From contig JAFKAC010000262.1 of the NCBI GenBank assembly GCA_025766275.1, forward strand, positions 1 to 41,253: a DNA stretch of 41,253 bases, written 5' to 3'. Numbering within the stretch: position 1 is the first letter of the stretch; each line of letters begins with the position of its first letter. The position numbers and the translations under genes are program-made. Origin of the DNA: Lactarius indigo. Its lineage: Eukaryota; Basidiomycota; Agaricomycetes; Russulales; Russulaceae. The notes under the pieces were generated by a model. It was not told the DNA's origin, made no database searches, and saw only the letters and a program-made list of their open reading frames with translations. Positions 11,412 to 24,400 of the stretch are shown here, piece by piece.

Positions 11412-14400
11412 ATGCCTGCCCGTAAGGACACGCTCGTCCGACTTTTACCGTTCTCATTCAACCAAAATTACCATAGCACCAGTCTCCAGTGTGATACCAA
11501 GCCATATAACCGATTTCAATGCCGTGCCAGCGCCAGATCCCAAACCAGCCTCCGCTGGAAATTCTAGGAGGAGACGGGCATTAATGACTTTGTTAGATGT
11601 CCTCGGCGAGCTCACTAAAGATGAAGATCTCGGTGCCATCGGTAGGTTGCTTCTGTCTTTTGTACTACTCACGACAGCTGACAATAATTTGCAGGTGGTC
11701 GAGGTCAGCAACCTAGCTTCGAGGACGACCGAGACGTCCGTATGTATCATCGCTGATGTTTGTCACATGCCCAATACTAATTACCATTGAAATAGCTAGT
11801 GTCGACGAGCATCTTCAGCAAGTCGGCGCGGAATCGTTTGACCTGTTTCAAAGGTGTGCCGCCACACCTCAGTCACGTGTTCGTTCATCATGAATGCACA
11901 CCCGGTGCGTTGATTAATGCAGGAGAGTGAACAACTTGGACAAGGAGGTGAGTGAAGTCGATCGAAGTGTTAGCCGGACCCAGGGTCCGATCACCCCTGT
12001 CACTTGTTTCAGCTCCGTAACTTCTCCAACGCAGCCCGTCAACTTGGCAGTTCCGTTGGTATCATGTCGTCTGCCTTCCACCTTCGCGAACGCCTTGCCC
12101 AGATTGCATGGCTCTTCCGCGAAAATGCAGCGGACCTTTTCCCCCGCAAGGTCTCTCATCAATCCACTACAGAATCGGCTGTAAACCCGGACGTTCTCCC
12201 TAGGCGAAAACGGGCTCGCTCCAAAGCGCCACCCCACGTGCGCAGACCACTCATCCTTGAAAAGCTCGACCCTGAGGACTTCCCACACCAACTTGCGCTC
12301 TTCGCTAGGGACGTTATCACTTTCTTGCATTGCCTCAACGAGTTTCCGGAGTTCACAGACGAAGCTTTGAACGCATCCATTGTTGCTTTCGAAGGAGATC
12401 TTAAGGTTCGCTCTCATCATATTCTACTGATGGTCAATGGGTATTAAATCTGTTGCTAGTATTGGGCGTCCTGCTTGAAAGTCTATGAAGGTGAGCCACT
12501 GCACACCTGCATTGTTCGGTGCTAACCCTCACACAGGCCAATTCAGGTATCCCGCTGTTCAGCGGTATCTTCATGACCTTGTATCAGAGATAGGCGAACA
12601 CGTAGAGTCAATCACCTCCTCTCTCTCCGTATTCATCGAGATCGGTTCGTCCTGTTTTGGGTAATCCATAGCTGTATTGTCCAACCCGTACCTTTTTTCG
12701 ATTTTAGGCGTTCCAACGATCCGATTCGCCCAAAACCACGGCGCTACCAACCTTCTCAATCTATCCACCGTGGCGACCTTCTTCTCTGCCGTCACCGCGA
12801 CGACATTACAATACACTTTCGACAGTCATAGCACACCCCTCGAGGATGCAGTGAATGCCTTTTGGTTCACCTCTATGGTATTCAGTATCGCTGCTGCCGT
12901 CAACAGTCTCCTGGGGTTGACCTGGAAACAGGCCATGTAGTATGTCACCACTCGCATGTACTCCATCCTCTCTAAAACATTTTCGATCAGTCGCTCACCG
13001 GGCCATAGGGTCCCCTGGTGGGTTCTGATCTGGATCAAGCGTTCCCCTCTCGTCTTTCTCGTGCTGTCAGTAGCTTGCTTTTCAGTCGGGTTTGTGCTGT
13101 TTGCCTATTCGTCTCAGCAGGCACGCTCCTTTTGCGCTCTTATCATCTCATCCACTCATCCTGATTATTTCCTACCTCAGAATTCTGCGGTAGCCACTGT
13201 CACCACTGTCTTCACAGCGTTCAGCTCCTTTGGGCTAGTTGCGGTGTCCGCTTGGTTCGCATCTGAACGCTGGGTCTTCTCTCGTCACAACGGCAAGAAG
13301 TGGCTGCAAGACTCACTCGACGACTGGTGGGACGCGATGATGTCCATTCCGCCTTTCCACCAGTTCGTCGAGTGCCTGCACGTCCTTGGACTGTGGACCT
13401 CATCGGTGTCACGCGGTACCCGTGCCGCGGCGACTCACGCTGGTTCGGCTGTAAATTCGTTCTTTCACCGCCGCTCCACGGAGACGTTGCATCCGTCGTC
13501 CTCTGAGAACTCCCTTCCTAGCGCGGCTTCTCCGGAACGTATAGTTCCCAACTTGCCACGCACACGTTACGGTTCTGAAAACTCGTTCACTGTATCGTCG
13601 TCTCCAATCCCCCCCGCCACTGTTGCCAAGTCGACGCATGGCTCCACTGTTTCGTTTGCACATCCCAGCGAAAAGCCATCGGGGACCCCAAGTACCCCCA
13701 CATCATCTGCGCCTTCGCGAGGTCGTTTTGCTCAGACTGTTCGCAACGTCATCAAGATGCAACAGGCTGCTATGCAGCACACTGCGCGCACTACACGCAC
13801 CATGTCGCCCACTTTGTTATCACCTGATACAATACATCGCAAGGACACTCAGCCCATGCCCATGCAGAGCTCTAGAGTGGCAGGCCTCGTGCCGAAATTA
13901 CGTGGCCTCGAGCCGACACAAGACCTGGCAGCACACCAGGCGCTAGTCCGACACCTGCAATTCTCACCCAATGGAAAATTCTTGGCTACTTCAAGGTTTG
14001 CATTCACTTGTCAGAGTATGAGGGATATCGCATGATTGACCGACCCTCCACGGTATAGTTGGGACCGCACGGCTGTCATATTCAATACAGGGGCAAGCAT
14101 ATGCCTATCCTCGAGGCTAGTGTTGTCTAAGGCTTGTGTTTGATAGGTACCGTTTACCCACCATCGGACGCTCGCCCATCCTTCGGGATTCGTCAGTCAA
14201 GTCGCATGGTGGGTCTTCTCAGCTCTTTCCGTCACTATCTACCTTGTGCCGATCAAATGTACAAGGTCACCGAGCGGAAACCTCGTTCTGACAAAGCTCA
14301 CCCGCTCAATCAAGGTCTGGACTGAGGTTCGTCTTGCTTATAATCACTTTTTCCATTACATCGTCCAACTTCTCTTGCGTCCAGGCAGGCGTATGTAGCA

Positions 14401-15688
14401 AAACAATTGATCGGTATCGTCCGGTGCAGGCTATCTGCTGGCTGCCGGGCGGTGAAGGTAAGCCTCCGAACTTCTCGCTGCAAGTCACATCCCGAATTCT
14501 GCAATGGTCCAGCGTTCATGTCCGTAGAAGGCGGTGACGTCACCAAGCTGGTAGCCCAACCTACTGATTTCCCGTTGTCACAGAAGGACTAATCTTCATT
14601 CAGGACATAACTGGCAAAGTCTTGGACACATATCACTTTGACCGTCTCATGATACATGACGTCTCTGTGACACAAGATGGACAACGGTTACTTGGTGTGG
14701 GGACGCTGCTCTCTTCCGGTGATGGCTTGCAACCCAGTAGATGCCGGGCGGAAAAACGAATCATATGTGGGTATCCCTGTCCCATGAGTGTTGGATCCTG
14801 TCTGAGGTAGCAGCGCAGCATATAATTTGGATCGGAAGGAGATCGAAAAGTAGGACCCTGACAGCGCGTTAACGACGAATGTTGCTGATATTATGCAATA
14901 ATACAGCCAAGTACCAGTTCTCCACGACATTCGACACATCACGCTGGCGCGCAGTGGGCATTTCGCTCTGGTCAGCTGCGAGTTCAAGGTGACCATATCC
15001 TCAAGTGATTTCGGTCAAGGTGGCTGATAGCCCTCTTCTTAGGCTCCTCCCCAACTGTGGAAGCTGGAGATGATGAAGGATAGAAACAGGCCCGTAGCTC
15101 CGGCTGCAAGTCGGCTGTCACTTCGGCATACTTACATGCCAAAATCTCCCGTAGATTTTGCCGGACCTAGTCATTTCGGGGGCAAGGACGATCAGCTAGT
15201 GCTTTGCGCTGGTAAAGGTTCGCTTACTGAAGCGGTATCGACGATTTCTTTCGCTTATTATTGTTGCAGCCGGAGATATTCACATATGGGACCGCGAATC
15301 AGGGGCGTTACTACACCACGTCCGCGCACAATCACTCGGAGGCGGCGACTTGACTTGCGTCGCTTGGAACCCTGCGGCTGACCCTTTCATGTTCGCAACG
15401 GGCTCCCACGATGGTGCTGTGCGCATATGGACTACTCAATCGACGCCGCATTTTCACATGCGCAGAATATCAGGCAGCGTGACGCCTCTCAGCGACACCT
15501 CATCGCAACTGCAGCTCGACTTCGAGCCGCGCGCAGAGAGTTCAACCGGACAACAGCGATTCGAAAATGTCCTATTGCGCGTTGAAACGCCAGTCGAGTC
15601 TAGCGAGGGCCCGGCTGGCCAATCTTCGGAACACACGATCGTGTTCTCCACTCCACGAGCAGGAGGTACATACCCGACGCACTTGTAG
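11412..15688 (+). CDS. Membrane-anchored WD40 protein, array copy 1
   Basis: First of three tandem paralogues, about 1,000 residues, with about 20 short introns. The N-terminus is helical (LFQRRVNNLDKELRNF; LRERLAQIAWLFRENAADL; LDPEDFPHQLALFARDV). Two hydrophobic helices follow around 12745-12935 (ATFFSAVTATTLQY; FWFTSMVFSIAAAVNSLLG). Two more lie at about 13045-13120 (FLVLSVACFSVGFVLFAY) and 13185-13265. A Ser/Pro-rich linker then leads to SSRVAGLVPKLRG and a propeller of about seven WD-type repeats, from LVRHLQFSPNGKFLATSSWD to FATGSHDGAVRIW. The propeller resembles WDR26/Gid7. I predict a tiny first exon (MPA, then an intron to SSVIPSHITD), which is the least certain part. Two introns look GC-AG (13121-13180, 14093-14146). 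The frame is intact throughout; stop 15686-15688. Confidence 0.8.
13121..13180 (+). other. GC-AG intron in WD40 copy 1
   Basis: At the position where copies 2 and 3 have GTGCGT donors, copy 1 has GCACGC after CAG, with a clear acceptor CTACCTCAG. It is 60 nt long without stop codons, so retention would also keep the frame and add 20 residues just before the fourth membrane helix. Confidence 0.6.
14093..14146 (+). other. GC-AG intron in WD40 copy 1
   Basis: Splicing GGG|GCAAGC...TTTGATAG|GTA joins FNTG to VPFTHHRTLAHPSGF, matching copies 2 and 3 at the first/second WD repeat boundary. GCAAGC fits the strong GC-AG donor consensus. Copy 2 uses GTAAGC at the same place. Without splicing there is an in-frame stop. 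Confidence 0.65.
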
Positions 15689-16512
15689 CCGCCCGCGAAG
15701 ATCGAACCTCGAAGTTGGTTACCCTTATCTCTATCCGTTGTTGTTTCTGACACGTGTTTGTTAACATACTTTACATACTATTGCATGGAATACACATTGC
15801 ATACATGATATTCAAAATCTTCCGTGGATCGCGCGCTCCAGTCGACCATTATGTGCGAGTTGCGTGAACGCGGGTGATACGGGGTCTTGCATGCATGGTT
15901 CGAGCGCCCATATACTGATAATGGTGATAAGCCCTAATCGCGAAGTGACTGTGGCCATCTCATTCGAGACTGTCTGGAAGGTTCAATTCCCTCGGTTGTT
16001 TCACTTGCGCACGGCTTCTTCACAGGCTTCAATTCCCAGCGTTATCTTCTCTGTGTTGTTTCCCATCGGGGGGCGGATTCCTCAAATTGCTCTCTAATCA
16101 CGGACCTCTCTAAGCGAATAAAAAAAAAGTATCAACCCTCGGTGTTGCCCTTGCGTCAGAGGACGTAACGGGACAGACATGACGTGGCCTCATGCATGAT
16201 CCCACATAATCGGTACTGGCACGCGCAGGACATACCTATATGCAGGACGTATATGTCGGTCACATATCCCAGAGGGCGACTGCACTCACCTTATCCACGC
16301 CTCACGTCCCCTTTGGAAGCCGTCCCAACTACATCCACGATCACCACGAGACTTTGCACGGATCAGCACGAATAGAAATTCGCGACGTCTTTTAGTGTTG
16401 AACACTCTTACTTTCGGGGCTCGGCGACGGTCGGGGCATTGCTCTTGACGACCGAAAGACTGGTCCACTAGAAAAACCCATCAGCTATTCGCTGCCACAC
16501 AGCGTTTGAAAA
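15689..16512. other. Spacer between WD40 copies 1 and 2
   Basis: 824 bp with no supported gene. It should hold the 3' end of copy 1 and the promoter of copy 2. An A-rich run lies near 16120-16128. I see no transposon or terminal repeat explaining the duplication. Confidence 0.45.
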
Positions 16513-19500
16513 ATGACATACTGTCGTCGCCCAGAACCCGTTTTCATCGACGTAGACAGCGTCTTTGAGCCTCCAGGAGGGCGAAATGTTCGGAGGGAGC
16601 CGACAATGTCGAAACTTCTGGACGCACTCAATGAGCTGGGCAAGCAGGACCGCAACGAAGTTGATCACACTGGTTTGTTCTATCCCGTTCATACTCATTC
16701 GCCAGTCGTTGGTCACATTGACTATTATATCTCATAAACCACAGATGTTGTGCAACACGCGAGCTTTGAGGATGACGGAGACGTTCGTAAGTTGGGCGTC
16801 AAGACGTCCGTCACATGTTCTAACTAGCAGTGCACTCGGAATAGCCGGCGTGAACGAACAGCTCCAGCAAGCTGGTGCAGATGCATTCAACCGATTTCAA
16901 AGGTGCGCCCATGCGACGGTGATCTTGCGCGACCCGATTGTCAGTGTCTCATGTCGCTTGTCTGGCTTTCTAGGAGAGTCAACGACCTCGACAAAGAGGT
17001 ACTGTATCCAAATCCTTTCACTATTCACCATCTCTACATTCGCGCGCGCTCACATGATCGCAATGTGCCTTTCATCAGCTGCGGACTTGCGTCAACGCTA
17101 CCCGACAACTTGGGAGCTCCGTCGCTATCCTGGCTTCCGTGTTCCAACTCCGCGGTCGTTTGACTCAAATTTCTTTTCTTTTCCGAGAGAACGCGGCAAG
17201 TCTGTACCCACGAAAAGTCGTACGTCTACCGAGGGAATCTCTGGTGGGCCGGAGTAAGCTCCCGAGGCGCAGGCTCGATAGACTGCGTACCTCTCAAGCA
17301 CGTGGCAGACGGCGCCTGGAGCTTGACAAACTTAACCTTGAAGACTTCCCGCAACAGCTCGAGCTATTTGCGTCTGATTTGTCGACGTTTTCGTTTAGCC
17401 TCAATGAATTCCCGGAGTTCACAGACAAAGCCATTGACGCGCCTATCACCGCATTTGAAGATGACCTCAGGGTAGGGCCCGGGCCATTGTCTGATTGCTA
17501 TGAGCATTCGTGCTAAAAATATGTCTAGTATTGGGCCTCTTGCCTAATAGCTTATGAAGGTACAGAGTCTTCACCACTCCGTGTAGTACACATCATCAGT
17601 TCCTTACGGTTACGAAGGCAAACTCAGATCGCCCGCTGTTCAGAGATATCTACACGAGTTGATGACAGACGTGAGCGAACATCTCAGCTCCGTTAGCGCA
17701 GCGTTATCCATGTTTATTGAAGTTGGTCAGTCGCCATGGGTGTCTTTCGTTACGTTGTTTGAAACTAACCCATGATGCAGGCATCCCAACGATCCGTTTC
17801 GCACAACAACATGTGGCCAGCAATTTTCTGAATCTCTCAACCATCGCGACATTTTTCTCTGCAGTTACTGCAACAACCCTACAATACTCCTACCAAAACG
17901 TTGGCACGGGCACTGCAGATGCCGTCAACGCATTCTGGTTTACATCCATGGTATTCAGCATTGCTGCCGCCGTCAACAGTCTCCTCGGGTTGACGTGGAG
18001 GCAATCCGTATAGTACGCCGAAACAATGAACCTTTGTGTCCTCCCCTAACTCTCTCTCCCAGTCGTTCTCCAGGGCACCACGTTCCCTGGTGGGTTTTGA
18101 TCTGGCTCAAGCGCTCGCCCCTCGTGTTTCTCGTGCTTTCGGTGGCGTGCTTTTCCATCGGCCTCGTTCTCTTCACATACTCTTCGCGGCAGGTGCGTCT
18201 ATATTCGATTGTTCGAAATGGGCCGTGCATGTACCGACTGCGAATACAGAATTATACAGTCTCTGTGATTACGACGGTCTTCACTGCATTCAGCAGCTTC
18301 GGCCTAGTTGCGGTTTCTATGTGGTTCATATTCGAACGCTGGGTTTATGCCCGCCACAGGGGCTCAAAGTGGCTCCGGGACTCTCTGGATGAATGCTGGG
18401 TGGCCATCGTGGATGTCGTGTCTCGCCGTCGATTTCTTTCAGCTGTTCATTGCACGAGGGATGCCCTAAAATCTGCGAAATCCTCTTTAATCAAGTTCTT
18501 TCGACCTCACACCACCACTGAAATAATAATAGCTCCTTCACCTTCATGGAGCTCGCTGACTCATGCCCCCTCTTCCGTTGCGAGAACTATACCTAATACC
18601 CTCGCAGAGCCTCAGAGAACTCGTTCCTCGTCCCCAATTCCCCACGTAAATACTGAAACTCAATCCTCGGGCCAACATCTCCCTGAAGAAACGAGCGACG
18701 AGGCCGCTCCGCCGGTCGCTATGCCGGCACGGCGTGCACGTTTCGTGCAGGCCATTCGTTCCGTGATCGTAGCGCAACAGGGTCCCACGGGAATACCACG
18801 ACCGCCACCGAACGTACTTAGCCCCGAAGGCGTGCGTCAGGAAGAACTACTTGGACTCATTCGCAGTTCGCGGGTGGCTAGGTTGGCTCCAAAGCTAAGA
18901 GGCTTTGCCCCCACTCAAGAGTTTGCCGCACATCAAGCGTTGGTGCGCCACTTACAATTTTCGCCCGACGGAAAGTTCTTGGCAACTTCGAGGTTGGCGC
19001 CATTTTTCGATTGCCTTGAGGCTATCACTAATGATTCCATTTCGAAGCTGGGATAATACATCCGCCATTTTCAACACCAATGTAAGCCCGGCTCGACGAT
19101 GGGATTAATGGCACTTCCACTAACGCCTGGAATGCAGGACCCATTTTCTCCCCATCGTACGCTCTCCCACCCAAGTTTTGTGAATCAGGTCGCATGGTTG
19201 TCTTACTTCTTCTGATTTCCTAGCTATCTGCTGATTGACTATTGAAGGTCACCATCAGGTACCCTACTTTTGACGAAGCTCGCGCGCTCTATAAGACTCT
19301 GGACAGATGTTCGTCTATCAAACCCCCGACCTTTCAGCTATCTCATGAGATCGTAGATAGGCACCTGTCGTCAAACCATCGATCGGAACACTTCGATACA
19401 TTCCGTTCGCTGGTTGCCAGGTAGCGAAGGTCGGCTCGAAACATGATGAGATTTTCTCCTGGGAAATAACACCACACATCATGCAGCTTTCATGTCCGTG

Positions 19501-20770
19501 GAAGGTACCCAGATCGTGAAATTAGTAAGCGGGTTCTACAAAACTGCTTATTCTCTGCCATTCTGACATACACACTCAGGATCTGACTGGCAGAGTGGGC
19601 CTATTCAGTTTCTGTGACTACTAGCGAGCTTTCTATATTGTTTAGGTATTGGACACCTATCATTTTGAGCGCCTTGCGATCCACGACGTGTCTATCACCC
19701 CCGATGGCCTGCGCCTCCTCGGGTTCGGAAGTCTCTTGTCCTCTGGTGCAGGCCTGAAACCGAGTAAGTGCCGCGCGGAGAAACAGATAATTGGTACGTT
19801 GGATGCGCCCAGAATGTGCCGACGTCCACTGATACATACTTCTGACTACAGTCTACAACCTCGACCGCAGAGTTATTGAGACGTGAGCACGGTCCCACTC
19901 TCTCCATCATACTATTCAGCTATAGGACCGCCATAGGCATGTCCCACTTCTTCACAGCATTCGAGACATCACCTTGTCGAGGAGTGGTCATTTCGCTCTA
20001 ATTAGCTATGAGCCGAAGGTTCGTGTTATACCATGAATTGGTATTGGTCCGGCACTCTAACACGGTCGACTCCTGCTCCGAGTCTAGGTCGCACCCCAAT
20101 TGTGGAAATTGGTGGCATACTACGACTGGGAAAAGGTCGAGCCAATTCAAACAATGACGCTCTCACTCCGACACACCTACATCCCCAAGACCGCTGTGGA
20201 TTTTGCCGGGCCTAGTTCTTTTGGAGGGAGAGACGACGAACTCGTGCTTTGTGCGGGAAAATGTGAGCCATGTTTCGCTCGGGCGACCATTCATCGCGCT
20301 GAGGAACTTTGCAAGCTGGAGATATTCATATATGGGACCGTGAATCCGCATCATATTTACACCACATCCGGGCGCCGGCTTTGGGTGGCGACATGACCTG
20401 CATCGCCTGGAATCCAGCTGCTGAATATTTCATGTTCGCTACTGGTAGCCACGACGGTACAGTGCAGATGTGGACAACGCCGGGAATGCAGCCACGCAAC
20501 TTACGTCCGACTATCACGACCACTACACCGCGTACAGAGGTATCAGCACTACCAAGGTCCATTTCAAGTATTGCAAACCTTGCTCCTCCGATTCTGCCAG
20601 AGCCCGGTCACCTATTTCCACTGAGGGGCAAGCAGAATATCGCTAGATCCACGGAGCAACCAACTCCGATATACGACCTCATTAAAACACATCCAACGCA
20701 GAAGGCGCTCGGGGTGTCATCTCGGCTGCCATCAAAAACTCTTGCATCAAGGCGCCATTCATGGGCGTAG
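16513..20770 (+). CDS. Membrane-anchored WD40 protein, array copy 2
   Basis: Same architecture as its neighbours. A short N-terminus containing MSKLLDALNELGKQD leads to helices (ELRTCVNATRQLGSSVAIL; LTQISFLFRENAASLYPRK; LNLEDFPQQLELFASDL). Four membrane helices follow, in two pairs (about 17830-18000 and 18115-18335), with SPGHHVPWWVLIWLKRSP between the pairs. A variable linker rich in Ser, Thr and Pro precedes IRSSRVARLAPKLRG and seven WD-type repeats, ending FATGSHDGTVQMW. The C-terminal tail is longer and unrelated to copy 1. Every junction can be spliced with GT-AG signals at the same places as copies 1 and 3. An extra intron (about 19597-19646) inside TGR/VLDTYHF is absent from copy 1. 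Stop 20768-20770. ATG 16513 was chosen as the first in frame. Confidence 0.8.
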
Positions 20771-21418
20771 GGTTAGTGGTGTCAGGAAAACGCATGGGTT
20801 GGACTCATGCCCAGGGTATCACAGTTCCATGGCAAAGCATTGCAGTGCAATCATTCGGCCAATTCGGGAGTGGCGGACTTTTAAATATGCATTGATCGGA
20901 AGTCACAGCCTGTTCAGTACAGCACCATGGGCTCACTCTATCACGCTATCATGATATCATAGTTTGGATATCTCATTGGTCATGGCGACTTCATGAAATT
21001 ACAACATTTTTACGGTATTTTCTGTACGCCCTACCGAATCTTGTACTTGATGACTTCTTCTAGACTTCCGTGCATCATCAGCGATACTCTTATTTGACAT
21101 TTGGGCTCACCTGTCTAGACTATGGTCATGAAGCGACCGTGTGAATTGTTCGCATTGTCAACACCCCCTGTGTGCCAGTGATACTGTGATAGTGTATCCT
21201 CGTTGCATGCGTGTGGACGACTTCTAGTTGGAAGCGCTCGTTCTTGAATTAGCCCTCTTAAATACCTCTCAGTCAACCTCTCGAGCCGTTTCCCCTGTTC
21301 CCCCGATTCTGCGAACCAAGAAAGCCAAGTGCCTGTACGCCCACTTATTGTGAGAAGGCAATTTCGAAGCACCAGACCGCCTACACCTCTCTGTAGCCGT
21401 ATCTATACTCACGTTGGA
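20771..21418. other. Spacer between WD40 copies 2 and 3
   Basis: 648 bp without a supported gene. It should contain the copy 2 3' end and the copy 3 promoter. No repeat shared with the first spacer is obvious by eye. Confidence 0.45.
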
Positions 21419-24400
21419 ATGACCCCGTCATATTCGCCCGAGTATGGGGACTTCGATATAGGCGGTATCCTTCGTCCATCGGAAGAACAAGACACTCGAC
21501 AGGGACAGACGCTTTCAAGACTCCTGGATGCTCTCGACCAAATCGGCAAGCGCCACCAGATTGATTCCGCTAGTCAGTGTTATCACTATAGGACGTAGCA
21601 ATGCAATAACTCGAGTTCGCTCTGATATATCAAGTACAACATAGCGATATCGTAGACGATGGTGCATGTAAGATTTTTTGCCTCGCATCATATCCTCTTA
21701 CGACGTTGCAACGCAGCCGGTGTCGACGAACATTTGCAGCAGGCCGCTGTGGACGCATTCACTAGATTTCAGAGGTGCGGAACCTTTCTCCTACCCCAGT
21801 CCGTGAATTAGTTCTTATGTTTCCTATAGAAGGGTAAATGACTTCGATAAAGAGGTATTCCCATTTTCAGTTTCTTCGCAGACAGCTTGACTGTCGCTCG
21901 CCATTCCAGCTTCGAACCTGTGTCAACCTAGCGAGACAGCTGGGAAGCTCTGTGGCCATTTTGTCGTCTACATTTCAGCTTCGAGATCGCCTTGCTCAAA
22001 TTTCGTTCCTTTTTCGAGAAAATGCTGCAGATCTATATCCACGAAAAATCTTCCGGCTTCCGAGAGAGTCTCTCGTGAGCAGAAGCAGAATGCCGAAACG
22101 CAGGGTCGAAAAGTTAAGACACTCAACAAACGTTCGGCGGCGGCTCCCGTTTGACAAGCTCGATATTGAGGACTTTCCAGAACAACTGGACCTCTTTTCT
22201 CGTGCTCTCTCCAAGTTTTTGTATAACCTCGACGAGTTCCCGGAGTTCACGGATAAATCGGTTGATGCTCCTTTAATGGCATTCGAAGGCGATCTCAAGG
22301 TATATTCTACATTTCCTACTGTCGTTTTTCAGGACCATACTGATTTTCAACTCTTTCCAGTACTGGGCCTCTTGCCTGCTAACATACGGAGGTATTTCTT
22401 AAGGTCTGTCCTATGCTCGGCGCTCATCAATAAAAAGGCGAACTCAAATCCCCCCCAATCCAACGTTACATCATGGAGTTAATGTCCGATATGGGCGAAC
22501 ACTTCGAATCAGTCAGCGCAGCATTATCCATGTTCAACGAAGTCGGTCAGTATCGTGTGTCAATTTCAGTGCCTGCCAAATTGAGACCAGGTAGGTATTC
22601 CAACGATCCGATTTGCTCAACAGCACGGAGCAAGCAACTTTCTCAATCTATCGACGATCGCAACATTCTTTTCTGCTGTTACGGCGACGACAATACAATT
22701 CTCTTATCAGAACGTTGGCACGGCCCTCGCAGATGCCGTGAATGCATTCTGGTTCACATCAATGGTATTCAGCATTGCGGCTGCGGTCAACAGCCTCCTT
22801 GGACTAACTTGGAAGCAGTCAGCATAGTAAGGCAAGACCTCTGAAACTTGGACTGGATATCTAACATATATGTGCAGCCGTTCTCCGAGCCATCAGGTCC
22901 CCTGGTGGGTTTTGCTGTGGTTGAAACGTACACCCTTGGTATTCCTCGTCCTTTCGGTAGCGTGCTTCTCCATTGGTCTAGTGCTTTTTGCATATTCTTC
23001 GGGGCAGGTGCGTATGTCAACGTGGTATCCTTGAGGAAACCCGAGTTGAGTGTGTGCATGTCGTTCCTCAGAGCCCATTTGTGTCTGCAATCACCACGTT
23101 GTTCACCGCTCTCAGTAGCTTCGGGTTGGCCACCGTGTCGACGTGGTTCGTGTTGGAACGCTGGGTTTCCAACAAACACAAAGGATCAAAGTGGCTAAGC
23201 GACTTTTTCGACGACATCTGGAAACTCGTTCGCCCAGTACTGTCGTTCCATCAAGCGTTCTACATTGCACATCGCATTAGGCTCGCGCTGACTCGTACAA
23301 AGAAGTGGGTTCTCCAGTGCTTTGAGTGTCCCGTTCGGGCTCCGGGTCAAACTTCCTCGTGGAACTCCTTGGATCACACCGCTTCACCGCAATATGCCAA
23401 TGTGTCACCCCGCCATGCAGCACCATCTGACCAAACATCTGACACAACATCATCACAATCCGATCCAGTGGCCGAATGCCCTATCGCTACTTCAGACCCC
23501 CAAGGACCCCGGCCTTCGACCGTAGTTGTTTCACCTCGAAGAGCGCGTTTCGCGCAAGCTCTCCGCACAATGGTGGAAAAACAGGCAGCTGGCGTTTTCA
23601 CAAGACAACACCCGACGGCGGCACGACCCGCTCCCGCCGAAAGTCGGCAAGAAGAGCTCAGGGGTATCATTCGTAGTTCGCGTGTGGCGAGGCTCGTGCC
23701 CCCGTTGAAAGTCCTTAGGCCCACCCACGATTTTACTGCGCACCAAGCCCTTGTACGTCAACTACAATTTTCGCCAAATGGTAGATTCCTGGCGACTTCG
23801 AGGTGAGCGTCACCATTAGATATCACGGACTTCTTGGCCCAATCACATTACCAGTTATGACCAGACTTCGGTCCTCTTTAGCATTGGAGTAAGTCATAAC
23901 TTGAAAGTCGCTCTCAATGACATGACTGATCACTCTGTAGACATCAGTACCGCACCACCGAACGCTTACTCACTCCGAACCAGTAGGCCAGATAGCTTGG
24001 TACGTTATTTGTCCGTCCATCCTGGTCCTGTTCCTGTAATTGACCCGGTCCACTAGGTCCCCCAGTGGGAGCCTTCTCTTGACCAAGTTCAGGCACTCTG
24101 TCAAAGTCTGGACTGATGTGAGTTTTAGGGGTGGATACGGGCCTCCCTCCTCATTTCCATAAATTAGGCGGGCAAATGTCGCCAAGAAATCGACCGCAAG
24201 CTTCCAATTCAGTCAATCTGCTGGCTTCCTGGTGGGGAAGGTGGGCTTCATATAGGTATTTTTATATGACAGGTCATGACCGCTCTCTTCCACAGCGTTC
24301 ATGTCTGTTGAGGGACAGAACGTTCATAAGTTGGTCAGTGATCTGTGGCCCCATTCCGCTCGCGAGTGCTCAACGGCATACTTCCACGAAGGATATTACT

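Noticed and set aside
15689..21418. Transposon or long repeats driving the WD40 duplication
   Set aside because: Neither spacer shows inverted terminal repeats, target-site duplications or transposase-like frames by eye.
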